Assembly: GCA_016211955.1 (NCBI GenBank)
Contig: JACRHX010000017.1
Coordinates: forward strand, 1-6,854
Direction: 5' to 3'
Source of the DNA: Parcubacteria group bacterium
GTDB lineage: Bacteria; Patescibacteriota; Minisyncoccia; UBA6257; JACRHW01
Length of the DNA: 6,854 nucleotides
Shown here: positions 5,426-6,854 of the stretch, one piece after another
Layout: each line of letters opens with the position of its first letter
Numbering within the stretch: the first letter of the stretch is position 1
Translations under genes and position numbers: made by a program
Notes under the pieces: model-generated
Database searches by the model: none
What the model saw: the letters and a program-made list of their open reading frames with translations, nothing else
What the model was told of the DNA's origin: nothing

Positions 5426-5586
5426 AACGCAAAAACAAGCCTACCGTACCATCCTAACACCCAGAAGCTAAAAGCTGACCCCTCGTTCATCCCACAATCA
5501 AAAATCCTCATACCCTGACGCTGTTCGTCTCATATATCGTCATTCTACTACGAAATGTCTAGGTTTCCGAACAGCGCCTCTTAAAA
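5426..5586. other. Divergent intergenic region without a recognisable gene
   Basis: The space between the dnaG promoter and the Nudix promoter holds no credible coding sequence, tRNA or known riboswitch that I can see. The only structure is a perfect 9-bp inverted repeat, CGCTGTTCG (5519-5527) and CGAACAGCG (5568-5576), 40 bases apart, ending 10 bp before the Nudix -35 box, plus a small AGCT-AAA-AGCT repeat near 5467-5477. Confidence 0.5.
5519..5576. repeat. Spaced 9-bp inverted repeat upstream of the Nudix promoter
   Basis: The arms CGCTGTTCG and CGAACAGCG match perfectly over nine bases with a 40-base A/T-rich spacer. The spacing suits a two-site DNA-binding protein forming a loop, or the base of a large hairpin. 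It is not transcribed from the Nudix promoter, which starts downstream. Confidence 0.4.
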
Positions 5587-5615
5587 TTGACGTCTTTGTA
5601 TAAACATGATATAAA
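5587..5615 (+). promoter_or_regulatory. Near-consensus sigma-70 promoter of the Nudix gene
   Basis: TTGACG (5587-5592, five of six) is followed by a 17-base spacer and TATAAA (5610-5615, five of six). Transcription would start near 5622, leaving a leader of about 23 nt containing GGAG (5633-5636) eight bases before the GTG start at 5645. This is the strongest promoter in the window. Confidence 0.75.
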
Positions 5616-5644
5616 TACTTATCTCAAAGAATGGAGCAAAAGGC

Positions 5645-6013
5645 GTGTCAGAACCAGGATCCACTGCTATCATTGTAAATAGCTCGCATACAAAATTTAT
5701 AATGCAACAGAAGGATGAAAAGCATCCTATTCCACAATACAGGGGCGCCTATTCGCTCTTTGGTGGCTCAATCGAAGAGGGGGAAACACCAAAAGAGGGT
5801 CTGAAGAGAGAATTTGAAGAAGAGATACAACATCCAAACATCGTAAACGAGCTCGTACACAAAAGTGTATTCTGGCGTACCTATACACTCAATGGTATCA
5901 CATGGAATGAGTTTGTATGTCATATCTTTATTGCTGAAATTGACGACCCCCTATTCGAAGAATTGGGAGAAATTTTGAAAGATCCAACCGTGATCACTGA
6001 GGGGGGGCTGTAA
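5645..6013 (+). CDS. Nudix hydrolase, reading frame ends early at a G7 run
   Basis: Nudix proteins hydrolyse nucleoside diphosphates linked to another moiety, often damaged or surplus nucleotides. The box is clear: G41-SIEEG-E47-TPKEGLK-R55-E56-F-E-E59-E60-I, with the usual final Gly replaced by Gln62. The metal-binding Glu residues are present. Upstream, AIIVNSS...FIMQQKDEKHPI and YSLFGGSIEEGE are typical beta strands of the fold. The start is GTG at 5645 with GGAG eight bases before; the ATG at 5632 is out of frame. The frame stops at 122 residues in GAG GGG GGG CTG TAA (5999-6013). One added G, or a -1 shift on the G7 run (6001-6007), continues to TAA at 6112-6114, giving about 156 residues, the normal family length. 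Substrate cannot be deduced. It is monocistronic and divergent from dnaG. Confidence 0.85.
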   Translation: MSEPGSTAIIVNSSHTKFIMQQKDEKHPIPQYRGAYSLFGGSIEEGETPKEGLKREFEEEIQHPNIVNELVHKSVFWRTYTLNGITWNEFVCHIFIAEIDDPLFEELGEILKDPTVITEGGL

Positions 6014-6114
6014 TTCTAACAAGAGATCAGCTTATAGATCTTCTTCAAAACACGAAACTTTTTGTCGGATCCCTCGATAGGGTTATAAAAGACTGGATTT
6101 CAGAATCATCATAA
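6007..6114 (+). other. -1 frame continuation of the Nudix protein
   Basis: After the G7 run the -1 frame reads A-V-I-L-T-R-D-Q-L-I-D-L-L-Q-N-T-K-L-F-V and then GSLDRVIKDWISESS, 35 residues before TAA. This is typical of a Nudix C-terminal strand and helix (EGG-A-VILTRDQL), so it is native coding sequence rather than chance. No independent start or SD is present. It ends directly before the terminator at 6116-6139, which also supports the gene's real end being here. Confidence 0.75.
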
Positions 6115-6115
6115 T

Positions 6116-6139
6116 AAAAAGACCCCGATAAGGGGTTTT
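6116..6139. terminator. Bidirectional intrinsic terminator between convergent genes
   Basis: GACCCC and GGGGTT pair around a GATAA loop, extended by A-T pairs to about 8 bp. On the plus strand the stem ends in TTTT for the Nudix gene. On the minus strand, ACCCC-TTATC-GGGGT is followed by CTTTTTATT, a better U-tract, and serves the convergent gene that stops at 6154. Confidence 0.75.
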
Positions 6140-6153
6140 AAAATTGTAAAATC

Positions 6154-6854
6154 TTAATAATCAAAAACTTCGAACGTAACGTAGGGTTCTATCGCCTTTG
6201 TCGCCCACTCTGGCCAACCATGTTCAACAGCATAATCAAACAATTTTCCATAAAAATAACTCCTATAAAGATCGCCGCCAAGAGATTGTGCACACAGATT
6301 CTGTGGCATTCTTTTGTCAAGCACTCTCATAAATTCTGTGAACTGAATCTCGTCACATGAAAAAATAATTCGTTCAAATATCAGAGATATCTGTTCTGCA
6401 AAATTAAGTTCATATGTTTTATAATCATTATTTTTTGCTCGCTGGGAATATAAAACAATTAAACCCTGCAACCCAAACCCTTGTATCATTCTCTTGTATT
6501 CATCTTCAGTGGGCACATGTTCAATATCTGGAGATCCCCACAGACCTCTTACCTTACCAGAACCAACCACCCTCCACCCTTCATATGAAATAAAATCAGA
6601 TTTTCCATTATAAAACATGTCTTCCCAGACTGAAATAAGGCGCTCATCTTTTTGATAGGCAATAAGAATCCTGAAAAGTAATGTCTTTAAGGAGTCGGGA
6701 AGTACGTTGCGAGTGAACATGTCATAGATAGGCTCAAAAGACATGCCCTCCCCAAATCCCACAAGGGAAAGGTGGAGAAGGTTGCGAATGATTTTCTCAG
6801 AATTACTATCCTGGTTTTGTACATCAGGCCGCTCCAAAAAACACGTAAGAAGGC
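6154..6854 (-). CDS. Hypothetical protein, 5' end outside window
   Basis: The frame is open from TAA at 6154-6156 through the right edge, at least 232 codons. A TTG at 6837 could be called a start, but it has no SD and the frame continues upstream (LLTCFLERPDV), so the gene very probably begins outside. The product is soluble, with no membrane segment, rich in aromatic and acidic residues. Visible stretches are an N-terminal helical part (EKIIRNLLHLSLVGFGEGMSF), a Gly/Trp turn-rich part (GWRVVGSGKVRGLWGSPDIE) and a helical C-terminal half ending GWPEWATKAIEPYVTFEVFDY. The alternation of short helices suggests an all-alpha repeat-like fold, but no repeat unit is clear. I do not recognise a family. 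It is convergent with the Nudix gene and shares its terminator. Confidence 0.8.
   Translation of the reverse strand, partial: LLTCFLERPDVQNQDSNSEKIIRNLLHLSLVGFGEGMSFEPIYDMFTRNVLPDSLKTLLFRILIAYQKDERLISVWEDMFYNGKSDFISYEGWRVVGSGKVRGLWGSPDIEHVPTEDEYKRMIQGFGLQGLIVLYSQRAKNNDYKTYELNFAEQISLIFERIIFSCDEIQFTEFMRVLDKRMPQNLCAQSLGGDLYRSYFYGKLFDYAVEHGWPEWATKAIEPYVTFEVFDY

Noticed and set aside
6835..6837. TTG start for the right-edge gene
   Set aside because: No SD, and the frame stays open to the edge with plausible residues, so the gene is partial.
1..6854. CRISPR array, tRNA, rRNA, insertion sequence or attachment site
   Set aside because: No regularly spaced direct repeats, no cloverleaf or rRNA-like segment, and no transposase, integrase or terminal inverted repeats were visible.

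Overview
The window looks like a bacterial chromosome fragment, most likely from the Candidate Phyla Radiation (Patescibacteria), perhaps a Parcubacteria-type lineage. The basis is the style of the proteins: a housekeeping sigma factor with a Lys-rich N-terminus and an RSPHLTLLDLIQEGN-type region 2, a compact ComEC-like membrane protein, small single-copy genes and many weak or absent Shine-Dalgarno sites next to a few strong ones. This placement is an inference from recognition, not from a search. The standard bacterial code fits: primase and sigma factor run about 1040 codons without an internal TGA.

Layout. Positions 1-248 (minus): the start of a small membrane-protein locus that leaves the window, driven by a good promoter at 283-311; its frame is interrupted at a 7-base homopolymer. 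Positions 431-700 (minus): an 89-residue cytosolic orphan with its own promoter, strong SD and intrinsic terminator (394-422). Positions 871-5390 (minus): the core block, transcribed dnaG (primase) -> rpoD (primary sigma factor) -> comEC-like DNA-uptake channel. The comEC frame is broken at a 6-base homopolymer. dnaG has a promoter whose geometry predicts a leaderless mRNA. rpoD has an extended -10 promoter overlapping the dnaG stop codon, a leader of about 190 nt with a stem-loop, and no SD. The gap 5391-5644 is a divergent intergenic region. Positions 5645-6114 (plus): a Nudix hydrolase with a near-consensus promoter, GTG start, and a frame break at a G7 run. A bidirectional terminator at 6116-6139 separates it from a convergent unknown gene (6154 to the right edge, minus) whose 5' end lies outside the window.

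Functionally, dnaG and rpoD form the ancient replication/transcription pair known from the macromolecular synthesis operon, here extended by a DNA-uptake gene only 6 bp after rpoD. The most notable global pattern is that three accessory genes (small membrane protein, ComEC, Nudix) are each split at a homopolymer run and each is restored by adding exactly one base. That means either a systematic homopolymer undercall in the assembly or genuine slippage or frame decay. The two long housekeeping genes contain 6-7 base homopolymers and are intact. I did not find a clear new defence or mobile system; the best unexplained signals are the frame breaks, the paired palindromes sharing a TGACG half-site, and the leader architecture of dnaG and rpoD.
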